64,000 nt of DNA from Eublepharis macularius (GCF_028583425.1 NC_072807.1:31935001-31999000); one strand, 5' to 3'; positions 21,460 to 34,159 are shown, counted from the stretch's first letter. Notes: a model not told the origin generated them from the sequence alone. Made by a program: numbers and translations.

Positions 21460-21601
21460 ACAAATTGGGCTGATGGTTGTTGTGGGTTTTCCGGGCTGTA
21501 TTGCCATGGTCTTGGCAAGACCACGGCAATACAGCCCGGAAAACCCACAACAACCATCGTTCTCCGGCCGTGAAAGCCTTCGACAATACAAATTGGGCTG
21601 A
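21460..21601. mobile_element. Palindromic insertion with perfect 14-bp TSD
   Basis: The insertion 21474-21587 (114 bp) is flanked by ACAAATTGGGCTGA at 21460-21473 and 21588-21601. Two 41-nt arms (21474-21514, 21516-21556) are inverted copies with one mismatch and a 1-nt spacer. The right arm continues 31 nt into CGGCCGTGAAAGCCTTCGAC. A 14-bp duplication argues for target-primed retroinsertion. The one-sided tail after an inverted repeat is the layout expected of a truncated Penelope-like end (inference). The right half also starts the window (1-76). Confidence 0.8.
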
Positions 21602-24184
21602 AGTGGTTCTAAATGCACTTGAGGTTTTGGTTGAAAATATCCCCTATGGTTTCATATGAATCCTTAAATTTTTTTGGGTCCAATTCCATTTAATTATTTG
21701 GGAATCCTTGCTAGAACACTTAGAAAAGTGACTTTTCTTAGAGAAAGACTAAATGTGGTACTTTTAGTAAGCTTGATCCCATGCCGTGTATGTTTGACTT
21801 GGCATATAGCAGCAACTGTTGACTGCATTCTGGTTGTTGAGTTTGTGGTATACACTCAGAAATTTTATTAGAATTTAGCAAGGTATAAGGCTTTGGCACC
21901 TTGGTGAGTTAACTGGTTTATTGTGGCATATTTTTGTAGGCACCTGTTTATTCATCAGATGTATGAAATGAATGTTGCCTAAAAAGATGGCAGTGTGCTG
22001 AGAGGAAACTACCGGTGAATGAAAACAGCCACCTGATAAGCTGTCAGGCTGAATTTCAGACAGTTTCATTGTAGCACTGTAAATAAGGCAATTCTGTCTT
22101 CTCTAGAATGGGATCCGAGACGTGTTCTTTGGATGCCAATGTAGTTTCTCTTGCACAGATACGCTAAGTGGAATCCAGCTGCTAAACAGTGGTGCACAAT
22201 ATAAATTGGTGCTTCTCATATTTATTAGTGGTTGATATTTACACATTTTTGTGCCCTAGAAATGTCATTTGAGAGGATTTGATATGTAGAAGTTAAACTG
22301 AAATTACACTTCCATGATTATTTTTATGAAGTAGATTCTGTATTTTAAAGGCTGTGCTGGTGAAACTAGAGAGTCTTCCCCTTCACTGCTTTGACAAATT
22401 TTCTTCTGTTTGACGAGCCACCCCCAAAATTTAGGGCCCAGGCTTATTTTTTATCCTTCAGCATTTTATATTCTAATGACCATACTTCCTAATTATTACT
22501 ACCACAAAACTAATCCTAAACTCTTCAGTTCGTCGTTGTTTTTTTTTTAAAGCTCTAACAAAGATGTTGCAGTGTACAAACACATATGGGCTAACCCTGG
22601 TTGCCATCATATTAACTTATCCCTCACATAAATAAGCTTTGTACTTCTACTAAGCATCACCAAAAGGCACTTACGGTAAATGACTGCTGAAAATACAAGA
22701 TATCACAGTGAAATTTCTAGGCACCTTGGTACCCTGATGCCTGAGATTTGTCAGACTTGACTTATGTAATCAGAACTGGTAGTGACAGTCATTGCAGTTA
22801 GGGGAGCTTATGTACAACTTTTCTCAGTTTCTGTGAATAGGCAATTAAACTGTGGTAGCAGTGTTGCATGGAGAAGGTCAGAGCATTTATAATACTACAT
22901 TTGGGTCTGTCTGAAGGTTTTTGAATTTACTAGTAGAGGCAGTACATTCCTGCTCACGTGTGGATATGAAAAATAATCAGTTTACCAGTTTCAAATCACC
23001 TTAATAAACTTAGAAAACAAATGAATGGGAAGCCAAAACCAGCCATTATATGTTTGAACCCTTGTAAAGGTATTTTAAAATTCCAGAGAGAATTTGATAT
23101 GATTCCTAATACAATATCCAAATCAATTTATTTCTTCCAGCTTTAAAAAATGTATTTAAAAATTCCAAAATGAAATCGTTTTCACAACCCTTGAGTGTAA
23201 GTTGACCTCTTTTTGGCGCTGGTCCCAGTTTAAAGAATGTGTCACTTCTCTGTGCCAAACTTTCAAAACAGGTATTACTTTACACTTTAATTAACTGCAT
23301 ACATCTTGAAAAGGAAATAAACTAGTGGGCTTTTTCCACTATGGGCACATAAAGCCTTGCTTCACAGAAGAGAGCACTTAAGTAGGAACAAGGAAGCTTG
23401 TGTGAAGTGAACTAAGATTGTATACTTTAGCGGAAAAAAAAGTCTGGTCTTAGTGTGTAGCTCTTGGCAGTTTCAAACAAAACAATCCTGTGTTCTCTTC
23501 GTTTAGAAAAAAATTATTACTGAAAACAGGCTTCCAAAAATCCACTGAATGAAATAGCTGCAGCAATGTCATTCTCTGAAAACTAGCTTTCTTTCGTTGG
23601 TGAACTTTTTTCTTAATAGTTCTTCAGATGATCTCTTAACTTCTAATTGTCATGTTTTTAGGTTAGGGAGGCTATAAAAACAATACTTGCGTGGTTTTAA
23701 AATGGAATGCAAACCAAATCATCTTTGATCTCTTATGCCTTCCTGCTGACCCACATTCTGATTTTGTATGCACAACAATGACCAGAGAGGACAAACCGGT
23801 CCATGTGCAGAGTTTGGGTAAAAATGGGTGGCAACTTGACTAAACAATTAACTTCCAGCAGTTCGTAGGGATTTGAACGTTGGAGTGCCTAGCCTATCTT
23901 TTCAGTGGGACTGGGAGGAAACAAGATGTAAATCACCATGACATGTATCAACATATATATATATACAGTCATCACCCTGGAGGCACAGCTGTTTTGACCC
24001 ATCCCAGTTGCTGGTCTGGTTTGGGTGCCCCAAGATGCCTTAAGGAAGCCACCCCAAAGGGTTCGCACTGTGCCCACGCCTATTTACTTCTCTTAAGCCT
24101 TTAGCATATGGCAAAATGCCAGGGGAGGTATGCACTTTATGAACTTGCCCAGTTCTCTCGCAAAACAAATACTCCAGCTGAGCC
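21602..24184. other. Intron 1, no feature recognised
   Basis: AT-rich unique-looking sequence. Short ORFs at 21674-22069 and 23880-24104 show no known domain. Confidence 0.4.
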
Positions 24185-24395
24185 TGCTCTCAAACTTAGA
24201 ATCATGGGGCTGGAAGGGACCTTCAGGGTCATCTGATTCAGCCCTCTGCACAATGCAGGAAATTCACAACTACTCTCCCCCAAACCCCCAGTGACCCCTG
24301 CTCCATGCCCAGAAGATGGCAATGCCCTGTCAGGACCCCAGCCAAACTGGTCTGGGGAAAATTGCTTCCTGACCGAAATGGTAGTTCTGAGCTAA
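24185..24395 (-). mobile_element. CR1 LINE fragment
   Basis: AGAATCATGGGGCTGGAAGGGACC... CTGCACAATGCAGGAAATTCACAAC is the reverse complement of the conserved CR1 3' region (GGTCCCTTCCAGCCC... ATGATTCT in sense). No intact coding sequence. Confidence 0.75.
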
Positions 24396-24542
24396 ATGGT
24401 AGTTGTCTCCCTGTAGAGCTTTGGATTTATGTGATATACTGGGGGTAGTTCTGACATACCTTTTTTTTTAAAAAAAGGTTTTTTTGGTCAGCACAAGGTC
24501 TTCTGGGATCTAGATGTCATTTCTTAGCATACTTACTATGAG

Positions 24543-24770
24543 CTATTGTGACGTAGTGGTTAGTGTTGGACTAGGATCTGGGAATCCCCAGTTGGAACCC
24601 CTGCTTTGCTGTGGAAGTTCACTGGGTGACTTGGGGCAGTCACTCTTTGGCAGACTGATCTATTTCACATGGTGGTGGTTGTGAGGAAAAAATGGAGGAG
24701 GGGAGAAAGATCATACAGTTTACTTTGATGGAGGAAAGAAAAATATAAATTCTTAACTAAATATAAAAAA
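24543..24770 (+). mobile_element. tRNA-derived SINE
   Basis: The A-box region (TGTGACGTAGTGGTTAG) and B-box region (CAGTTGGAACCCC) precede a body shared with 41784-41940 (TGGAAGTTCACTGGGTGACTTGGGGCAGTCAC). The tail near 24760 is A-rich. Confidence 0.7.
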
Positions 24771-27700
24771 TGGTCACCTTGATTAAAATTGGATTGTATG
24801 AAAATAACCCGTTTTTAAAAGGGAAATGGGTGTCTGAGATCTAGTTTATACAGGACACTGGCAGTGTCTTAAGTTCTGTGCACCTGGTCACAGAACTTAA
24901 CAGCATAAAATGCATCATTTATTTTATTTTATATGCTAATTATGTGGCGTGTTTATGGAATTTAAAAGTATAAACTCCTTAGTTTTCTACAAACAAAATG
25001 TTAACATTAGCATGACAGTGATCATGAGCCCAGGCTGCTGTCCTTCTAATGCTAGATGCAAATGGGAAGCACACATGGTTCAGTAAGTGTATTTAAACTT
25101 GATTAGGTAGGCCAGGAAAGCTTTTAGAAGCGAGGGCTTCTCCGCCTAGCTAATTCTTGTACAACTGAGGCCTAAGTAAAGCCACATAATTTATCTCATT
25201 CATAAAAAAGTTAATGGAATTTAAGTATATAAATTAGACCTCAAAATATCTACATAGCAATATTTAGGATCACAGAATGACTATAGAGTAAATTTGTCAA
25301 AATTCGGAATCGGAACCCTTCATTTTAACTGCTAGACCTCCCTCTGCTTTTGCTTATCGGCAAGCATGGTGTTAAGTATGTAGCTGGGTTTTCATCTTAA
25401 ATTTTTCTATAATTTTGTTTCTGATGTCAAAATTGGAATTTGCCCAGTCAAATCTTGGTCAATTGATTGGTCAAATAATCGTATTAAAAATTCTTTTTAG
25501 AACAGTAACAAAGAATTATGCTAACTGCAGGATCTTTCTGCTAGAAGTTCTCAGATCCCAGCTCCTCCATTCCACACCAAATCTAATTAACAAAAGTGGT
25601 TTTGGTTCCTGACACTCATGACCTTACCACCTCCAGCGAGCACATACAGTTATCCTGTCACCCTAAAATATTTTTCAAAATGGAAAAGTGTCCCTAAGCA
25701 TGTTCAAAATGCCTTTCTTTTGTCAAAAGATTGCTTCCTTGCCTAGTATTCTGTGACTGACCTTGCCTATATATAGTGAACGTGGCCCCACAGATGCTGT
25801 GCATCTTGAGATGTGGCCTGAGTAAGATAGCAGGTAGTCATTTGACTGAAGGAGAGAAGTTTGGGTTCTCCTTGAGCTTACTGACCTAACTCCATCTGTC
25901 TGGGAGATGAACACATGTGCACAGTCTTGGCAAATATACCCTGCAGAATGTTAACAGCCACTCCTAAGGAGCTGATTTATATGAAACATTACAGCATTGC
26001 ATGCATTTCTGTTCACAGCAAAAGTTGCATGTGTGTGCTATGCTACAACTGCATTCACTTTCCCTATGTTCCTAGTTCTCTCTGGCTTTGCATTCTCTGG
26101 TTTTAGCAACAAGCAGGTGCACAGAATTTGGATCAAGACAATAAAACGCTAGATAACCAGCAATCCCAGTTCTGTGCCTCTTTGACTGTTTACGTTTGTT
26201 CCACTCATTCTCCTGAAACGTGTATTCATATTCAGAGTCTGAAATTACAGCACATGGCCGATAGAGAAAATGGGTCATACATTTTAATGGAGGGTTGTAT
26301 AAGAAGGAACCAGAAGCTCTTTTGAGAGTGTTGCAGGGCTTGTTGGTGCCTGCACCGAAATGAGGGGTGTGTCCCATGTGTAACATGGGCTTCTGTAAAA
26401 CTGTGGAGCAGCTGTCTTCTGTGGTTGCTGTCACATGACATAATGAAATGGAAAAAAGGTTGGTATTTGACCTAGAAAATACAAAACTAAAATGCTGAAA
26501 CCCTGTGGGATGTTCGTTCGTTCGTTCGATTTTTGTCCACTCTCCCATGGCGTGCTCACAGCGGAGAAGTGGTCTTGTTTAATTCTGTCCTTTAATAAAT
26601 TGCCTTGTCTTTGCTACTGCAAGATCTTCATTGGCCTTCCTTCCATCTTGATCCACTTCTCTCTGTCCAGAACTCTGCTGCCAGATCATCAGTTTTGCTC
26701 AGTAGCTTTGATTGTGTCCAGCTTCTTCAATTCCTTTTACTTCCACTTTGCATCCAGTATAAGCTTCTTCTTGTTAGGTCAGAATATTTAAAGTTGGTTT
26801 GTTCTGCTTACCATTTTCAACTTAAAAAAACACATGCAAACTCTGTTTAAACCAACCTCCAGCTGTTCTGCCTTACTTTTGCAACTCTCTTCCAGGTGGC
26901 ATTCATAATTATTCCTCAGTTTTCAAGTTACTTCTCAAACCCCATTTTGTTTCTGTTTAGCTTTCCCATAGATTCCTCAAGATTATCCATCTCTTTAAGA
27001 AGTATTTATTGCAGTTATTTGCCTTGACTGCTCCTGATCTTGTGAGTCCGTTTCAGGCCCAGGCCTGTTTTTAGTTTTATGTTTGTACAGTGTTAAGTAC
27101 TCTGCTGGTGCTTTAAACATAATAACAGTGTATGTCTTCTGTGAATCCTTAGCATGTGAAGTAGAAACTCAACAGTTTTATTCAAAGAAAATGTGTTGAC
27201 AGTCATGAGCTAGCTTCTTAATGCTACTAAAACAGGAATAGATTTTTCTTCCTGCGATGACTGCCTCAATTCTGACGCGGCTCATCCACAAATCTGCTTT
27301 CCAGGAGTAAGTGCTCCTGACCTCCTTCTGTGACAGGATGCTCAATAGCCCACAGATTCAATTCCCTGAGTTACTAGTGAATTTCAGAGGACTTGAGGGA
27401 GGTATCTTTTTATGTTGCACTCAACTTAAAAGCAGGCAGGAGGGGTGACTCTCATGCTGTACTATCGAGCAGGTAAAAGCTGTGTGCATGATGCATGCTG
27501 CTTCTGCCTGCTGCAGCGGGATACTAGAACTTCACTCCCCCCCACCTGTCATTCAATGTATACAAAAAAAATAGGGGGAGGGCAGAGTTCAGTGATGAGC
27601 ACAAATAATAGTGTGGGTGGGTCAAGCTGCAGTTGTTCCTTCTCCTCTGACTTCTTCAGCCACCTGTTTTAAGGCCCTGAACTGCACATGTAGGCGCATG

Positions 27701-28724
27701 TGACCACTACCAGACCAGTGTCTCCTCACATGCCTTAGTTGAACTGGGAGACAGTTAGGTGTTGTTTGTTGCCAGACTATGGATAGGATTCGTGATGAGG
27801 CATCAGTATGACCCCTAATATGGACATTTCTCCGAATGAAAATGCTGCTGTTCAGCACTGAGCCAGAAAGGTTTCATTGTTTCCGTTCTCAGAATGAGGT
27901 TTTGTATATTTGGAGGGCTTACTTCTCGAGAAGGTTATTAGTGTTGGAACAGCACAGACTGCATAAACTTCCTGAAAGGAAACAATTGTAAAAGCTCCAG
28001 GAAATCATTAGGAAATGGGAACTTCTGCTGCTGTTCTCTTCTTGCATTAAAGACGCAAGATTTTCTGATAAACTTTCTATGCAGAAACAAATAGTTACTG
28101 ATACATGACATATGAGGATTCTCCCCCATACTGACAATTTGTTACCTTAAAAAAAATCAAATCGTACAGCTGCTTTTAATATCCTTTAGAATAGAGTGCT
28201 GCCTGTTTGCAGATCGCAGAGCTACTAAATTACTTTTGAGTAGAACTAACATGAAAAGCAGCTGTAGAACATATTTTACATGGAACACTGAACCTTGGGA
28301 AGATTGTTCCCCCCCGGCCCCAGACATATATCTGTCCATCCCTGGCCGTTCCCATTTGTTGCAACAGCAGTGTGTCTCCGCCCAGTAAATATTCTTATAA
28401 ATACTGCCTTTTTAAAAGTTCCCTTGAGTGAGCAGAGAGACTACAACTCATCCTCCTCAGATTGTGAAGCTGAGAACAGGCCCAACACAGAACATGGCAA
28501 GTCAAGTCCATTAGGCAGCCCTAATGATGGGGTAAAAAACCCAGCCAGGCACTGGGTGATTAGAGCCATCTGTTGAAGGATGGGGTACCTGATCCCACAG
28601 CAAGGAACTCTTTTGATCCCACCAGAGTGCAGGGAGTTTTTTGGGAGGTAACCTGGGGCATAAGAACAGTCCCAGTAGTGTTGTGGCTGACAGAAAAACT
28701 TAGTTATTCATTCTGATCTGCTCT
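24771..28724. other. Intron 1, no feature recognised
   Basis: AT-rich, many short ORFs on both strands (25723-27858), none with recognisable domain content or splice structure. A (GTTC)n run is at about 26514-26528. The stretch 26580-26990 looks repeat-like but I cannot name it. Confidence 0.4.
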
Positions 28725-28782
28725 GATCCGCTCTGAGCTTGCTTGTGGGGAGAGCAGAATATAAATTTAATAAAATAAAAGC
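28725..28782 (+). mobile_element. LINE/SINE 3'-tail fragment
   Basis: CCGCTCTGAGCTTGCTTGTGGGGAGAGCAGAATATAAATTTAATAAAATAAA matches the tail type at 17285-17350. Confidence 0.5.
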
Positions 28783-28984
28783 ATGCTGTGCCAAGCGGTA
28801 TAACTTCAGCTCCCTTCTCATCCAAGTCAGTCAAGATAGCCATATTTCTTCCCCCTGTAATATATAGTTTGATGTTTTGTTTAATTTTTTTCAACATTGT
28901 ATTGATAACTGTAATAATTAATATTACTTATAAAGCACGTAATGGCTACAAAAAAGTATGTTCAAATCTAGGGAATATTCCAGC

Positions 28985-29085
28985 AATCTTCTTGAATAAG
29001 GTAGCCTGACGACGGGAGCTTTGTCTCAAAAACTCATACTCTGGAAATCAGGTTGGTCTTTAAGGTGATATTGGACCCAGATCTT
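28985..29085 (+). mobile_element. Penelope-like fragment, strongly decayed
   Basis: CCTGACGACGGGAGCTTTGTCTCAAAAACTCATAC keeps the CTGACGA box of the hammerhead-like motif, but the GAAA box is lost. It is followed by GGTTGGTCTTTAAGGTGATATTGGA, the downstream end of the family. Confidence 0.5.
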
Positions 29086-31540
29086 GTCATGTTAAGACAA
29101 TTAAGAGCCCCATAGAGAAATAAAAATGTGCTAAATATTTGAAATAAGCAACAATTAAATTTGTAAGGTAAAGCCTGTATCCCATTCACTAGGGATTTTT
29201 GCTGAGTTCTTTGCTTTCCAGAATTCTGGATTGAACGCATGTTCAATGGGAATATCTGTTATAGAAAGATTTTGATTCATTTAGCTGGTTCCAATTAATT
29301 ATTAACAAGCTGAAACCAAAATTGCTGAATTCCTGTAAATCTACTTTATCCTTAAGCATAGTACTGGAAGAACAGAAGTTTAATGATGTGACCTTTCCCT
29401 ATCTGTGTGAATGAAGTTTAAAGTTGGAAATGTTGTTTTAATAAGCTTAGCAGAGAAATGGCCGGATGGTGGAACGATGTAGGATCTGCTTTTTTCTTCA
29501 AACCCTTTCAGATTCTTTCTCACTTTCTAATGTGGGAAGGAGAGTTCTTGAGGATACTTTGGCTGATATGAAGCTGCTATACAGCTCAGAAATGAGAATG
29601 GAACACTGTGTTAAGGGGTGTTTTCCTCCATTGGTTCTGGAGGCAGGGTAACTTTTGGAGGCAGGGTAACTTTTGAAGTTCCTTTCTCCTTAGGTGGTGG
29701 TGCTGTTGAGCAACTCATCTTACAGTCTGAGAATCAACAAGGAATAAAGTTCTCTTCCAAAAGCAATAAGAACAATCAGTTTTTCTAGATGCATGGAGCT
29801 GGGGCAGTGAAGGTAGTTATTTGGGTAATCCCTGTTTGTCCCCTTTACCCAGTGACCTCAGTAGTTTCCCTTCTTCTTGTGGAAAATTTGGTGCTGTCTA
29901 CCTACTGGTGGCAATTTAGTGTAATTTATGTTGATCACCTCTACCTCCTCTTTTCTTCCCAGAGGATTCTGTACTGTAGTGTTCATGGGCTTCTGTGTGT
30001 ATGCAAAAATGCAATTTATTGATGGATGCATTCACATGTACTGATGTACTTTCTATCTAAATAAAGGAGGAGTTTGAGGTGGAAGCAGCCCATGGTAGCA
30101 GTAGTCTACAGATGAGCCATAGCTTGGTATTCTCCAAAACCCGGAGCTATGCCATATAATTGTATAGCAGTGATATCTGTTTAATTGGCAAGTTCCTGTT
30201 TTACACTTAAGTAGAATGTGAAATTTTATGTTATGCTTTATTGATGCATTTATAAGACTATTTATAAAAGTATACTATTAAGTGAATTATTTTGATCCCC
30301 ATCATGTTTTAATACAGTTTTTACATTGAGAAAGTTGGTGGAATAACTGAAGCATTTTCCATCAGATTACTTGGTAAAAAGTAATGACCGTTTTTCGACT
30401 AGTACTTTGTTGATAGCTTAGTGGTCCCTAGAGAGAAGAAAAAGTCTTTCTTTAAAAATGGGTATCAATATAGCTTTCAAAAAGCTTGGGTACTCAGTAG
30501 AATTTCTGCCTGCTGGCATTTAGTACTATTTTTTGGAATCTTTATGAAATGTACATCTGGCGAACACAGAATATATGCTTTTAAGCCTTGGCTTGCTTTT
30601 TTTAGTGGTGGTTTTTATTAGTATGTTTTTTATTATTGACTTTTTTTGGTTATGATTGATTTTTCTTCCTGCATGCCTGGTTTTATGTGCTGTATACAAA
30701 TTTTCTAAATAAAATAAGCCTCTAATTTAAAACCAGCAACAAAAAACCTTCAAGGGTTGCTGTTTCTGAGTTTTAGAAGAAATGGTTCTGTATGTGCATA
30801 ACTATCCAACTTGACAGAGCATGTTTGTCCTGTTTCTCCTCTACATAACTGAGTAAAGTGAATTGATCTTTGCTAATGTTCTTTTTAAAATTAGGTGTGG
30901 AAAGCAACTGGATTTTTGATGGGAAATCTCTGGAGAAGGAAGGGTTAAGAAGCTCCTATCACCCCATCTTCTGGCTAGTGCACACCACAGATCATAGCCT
31001 CTATACTTGCACATTGTATGTGGTTTTATAAAAGTGAGAAAACTGAACATCACATGCAGTTTGGACCTAAACTTAACTTTATGAACACCCATGCTTTCCC
31101 CTTTGAACATGTTATAGTACAACCAACATAACCCCCCCCCCCCCCAAAACCTTGAGAGGGACTAATGTTAGTGTATATTCTTACTCCATCTTTTAATTTC
31201 CCATTTTCCTGAGGGACTTCATAAATATCACTTCCTTCTACAAAGCTGCTGACATGAAGCAAAAATTTCTAATACATTATTCATACGGAGTTCATTTTCT
31301 GTGTTTAGGAATTAATTCAGCTTCACTGAAGTTGTTTTTCATGGCTAAAATAAGGGAAAAATTAATCTTGCACTCAGGGTTATGGTATATGCTGTTCAAC
31401 CTATATCCCTTTTGTTGATTAAGTTATATATTGTGTTGTAAAAGTTGTACAGGGATTTAATTATATGGAGAGACCATTGAGCACTAAATGAAATTTAACT
31501 GTATTAGTATAGTATGTAGTGCCTTGCAATACTGAGTGAT
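29086..31540. other. Intron 1, no feature recognised
   Basis: AT-rich sequence. A short direct duplication (GGAGGCAGGGTAACTTTTG twice, 29640-29673) and a C homopolymer (31132-31145) are the only structures noted. Confidence 0.4.
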
Positions 31541-31672
31541 GAGCTTTCATGAGTCACAGCTTACTTCTTCAGATACTGTATCTGAAGAAGTGAGCTGTGA
31601 CTCGTGAAAGCTCATACCCTACCACAAATTTTGTTAGTCTTATAGGTGCTACTGGGCTCTCTCTTTTCCATA
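31541..31672 (+). mobile_element. Penelope-like fragment with head-to-head hammerhead-like motifs
   Basis: Arms 31541-31576 and 31578-31613 are inverted copies (36 nt, two mismatches, 1-nt spacer). The right arm plus four bases forms a 40-nt hammerhead-like motif at 31578-31617: stem I GTAT/ATAC, box CTGAAGA, a 5-bp stem II with two wobble pairs, GAAA, then GCTC. Downstream is the usual GTTAGTCTTATAGGTGCTACTGG end. It lies only ~75 bp upstream of the DIRS element. Confidence 0.7.
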
Positions 31673-31747
31673 GTAAGGTATGGCTGATTTCTCTCTCTCT
31701 GTTCTGCTGCCTGTTTCTGAAGCTTTATAAAAAAATTTAACCTGAAG

Positions 31748-31930
31748 ATCGTCTTCGTCCTTCTGTGCAGCCCCACATTGGGACTGCGCAGGCGCAGGCC
31801 AGCCGCGGAAAAGATTTTTCTAGCTCTAAGAGATGTGAGGGGGACGTTCGGATCCACCGCGCATGCGCGCCGGTGTTCCCGCCAATTTTGAATGCATATA
31901 TATCCGAACGTCCCCGGCATTCCCTCAGTT
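31748..31930 (+). repeat. DIRS left inverted terminal repeat
   Basis: Positions 31775-31930 are the exact reverse complement of 37285-37440 (156 of 156 bases by my reading). The outer 27 nt (31748-31774) differ from the right outer end, as in DIRS elements. The repeat holds CG-rich palindromic pieces (CCGCGCATGCGCGCC) and presumably the promoter. Confidence 0.93.
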
Positions 31931-32057
31931 CCTTTTTCGCCGCCGTCGAAAAGGTTCTTATTGTCTAGCGTTCGTTTCCAGCGTCTCTTCGGAGTTTTGG
32001 ATCGTTTCTTCTGCTGGTCGGTATTTTCCCCTTGTCAGTCGGGAGATACCGTTCATT

Positions 32058-34159
32058 ATGTCGCAGACATCTTTGTTTAAAAAGTGTCATAAATGCGGCA
32101 CTAAGATGACCCATTCGGACGGCCATGAGCTCTGCCTCATCTGCCTGGGCGAGGGGCATGTTGTCGAGCGCTGCTCCATTTGTATGTCCTTCACTCCGAA
32201 GGCAAGGAGTGATCGGAAGGCCAGGCTCCGTGCCTTCTTGTGGGATGCCAACCTTCTCCCCCCCAAGCCATCGGGCTCTTCGGGAGATAGGCCGCGCTCT
32301 GCCGCTCCGTCACCGGCGCCGTCTCGTAAGTCGCCAGAGCCGCTCCCCTCGGAACCGACGGGGCAACCCGTTCCGGAGGCCCGACCTGATTCCGGTTCCG
32401 GGGATCGTCCTTCGAGCCGGAAGGCCAAGAAGCGTTCCGCTCCCAAGCCGAAGTCCTCCTCCAAGCCTTCGGTTCCGGAGGCTGTTTCGGAGCCCCCGTC
32501 CAAGAAGGCCAAGGCGAAGTCGAGGGCCAAGGGCCGTGCATTGTCCCCAGCTCCGACTGTGCTGCCTGGTTCTCCGGCCGAACCAGTCCTGATACCCGAC
32601 GATGTGGTGAGTCTCCACACCCCGTCGCCTCCTTGCACGCCTCCTCCGTCGGTTCCCGAGGAATTTATGCCGTTTCCGCCTTTCCCGGAACCGTTCCAAT
32701 CTTTTGAGCGCTCCCTGCCGTCCGCCCCGGCGCCTTCAGAGGCCTCCGTTCCACTGCGGTGCCTGCTCCTCTGCCCCCTTGCCAACCGGTCGCGGGGGTT
32801 GGGAACATGACCTCCTGGCAGGATTTTGTGGCGTGGTTCCAGCAGTCGCTGCCCTTCCTGCAACATCCGTCGGTTCCGATGGTCTCCGTTCCGGCTCAGC
32901 CAGTCGGGCTCCCAGCACCCGCTCCTCCACCTCCGGGCTTGCCTCTGCGACCGCCGGTTCCTGCAACTTATCCGTCGGCCCCGACCGCTCACCGGTCTTC
33001 GGTTCCGACGCAAACCTCGCCGGAGTTTTCGGATTCCGAGGATGATGAAGGTCTGGCGTCACCGTCGGAGTGCTCTTCAGACGCGGCCTCGGATCCTTCC
33101 CCGGATGACACCGTGGGTGGGCCCCGCTCATCGTCCCCGAATGACGATTACAGGCTATTCTCCGAACAAATGGTGCGGATGGCCGCCGCGCTGGAGATAG
33201 ACGTCTCCTCCACGACCTCCAAGCCCAAGAGTAAGCTGCTGGAGGCGCTGTATTCCGGGTCCCCCGCGTCGGTGGCGTTTCCCCCTGTGGAGGATTTTGT
33301 TGATAACGCTCTCGCGCTCTGGCAGACGCCGGCGTCCCTGTCCGCGACGGCAAAGAAGGTGGAACGGTACTACCGTTTAAAGCAAGATGATTGCCCGTAC
33401 CTCTTCAATCACCCGAAACCCTCGTCGATCGTGGCTGAGGAGGGTCAGGCTCGGTTCCGTTCCGGTTCCTCGTCGGCCCCGGCGGACCGAGAAGGCAGAA
33501 AGCTGGATGGCGTGGGCAGGAAACTCTACTCATCCGCGTCTCTGGGATTCCGTATTGCCAACTTCCAGGCCATAATGGGATCCTATAATCTATTCCTGTG
33601 GAAGAGGCTGTCCTCTTACCTCTCCGACCTCCCGGAGGATCGCCGCCACCTGGTTAAGGCCCTCCAAGCCGAGGCCGTGAAGCTGTCAAAACAGCAAATG
33701 ACAGCTGGCAAGGACGCCGCCGACTCTGCAGCGCGAGCGATGGCAACTTCGGTGGTCTTGCGTCGGCACGCCTGGCTCCGGTCCACGGCCCTGCCTCCAG
33801 AGAAGAAGGCGAAGGTGGAGGACTTCCCGTTCGAGGGGCCCCAGCTCTTCTCGGAGAAGACGGATGAGTCCCTCTCCCTGATGAAGAAGAATCAGCAGAC
33901 GGCCAAGTCCCTCGGGGTCGCCCCTTCAGCCCAGTCGTCGGGTCCGAGGTATCGCTACGGTCGGTTCCGATCCTACCAGACCCCTTACCAGCCTTACCAG
34001 CAGCGTCAAGGGCGCTTCTTCTCGGGCCAGTCCTACGGTCACCGATCCTACTCTGCCCAGCAGCGTCACCCTTCCAGGCGCTCCGGCCGGTCCAAGGGCA
34101 GGCAACAGCCCTCTTCGCCCAAGCCTTCAACCTCGGCGCAGAAGCCCTCGGTCTTCTGA
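32058..34159 (+). CDS. DIRS gag-like ORF, one frame break
   Basis: Start ATG 32058; stop TGA 34157-34159; about 700 codons. The N-terminus holds a Cys/His array: C10-x2-C13, H23, C26-x2-C29, H34, C39-x2-C42, suggesting zinc binding. A long Pro/Ser/Lys-rich linker follows. The C-terminal half (after about 33140) is helical and charged, then ends in a Tyr/Arg/Gln/Ser-rich basic tail (about 33940-34150) suited to nucleic acid binding. The frame changes between about 32740 and 32762: the upstream frame stops at 32808-32810, while the downstream frame is open from before 32759. This looks like loss of one base; I saw no canonical slippery heptamer in the overlap. The presumed role is the particle/nucleic acid-binding protein of the element. 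Related DIRS gag sequence was domesticated in the vertebrate LAP2-alpha isoform (established), so database hits to LAP2-alpha would be expected. Confidence 0.85.

Noticed and set aside
26492..26850. Overlapping ORFs of 81-99 codons
   Set aside because: Two frames overlap, low complexity and Ser/Phe/Leu-rich, no splice or domain support; possibly an unnamed repeat.
32087..33013. 308-codon reverse ORF (and neighbouring ones to 34130) across the DIRS gag region
   Set aside because: Shadow of the GC-rich sense gag ORF; Arg/Gly-rich, no recognisable domain.
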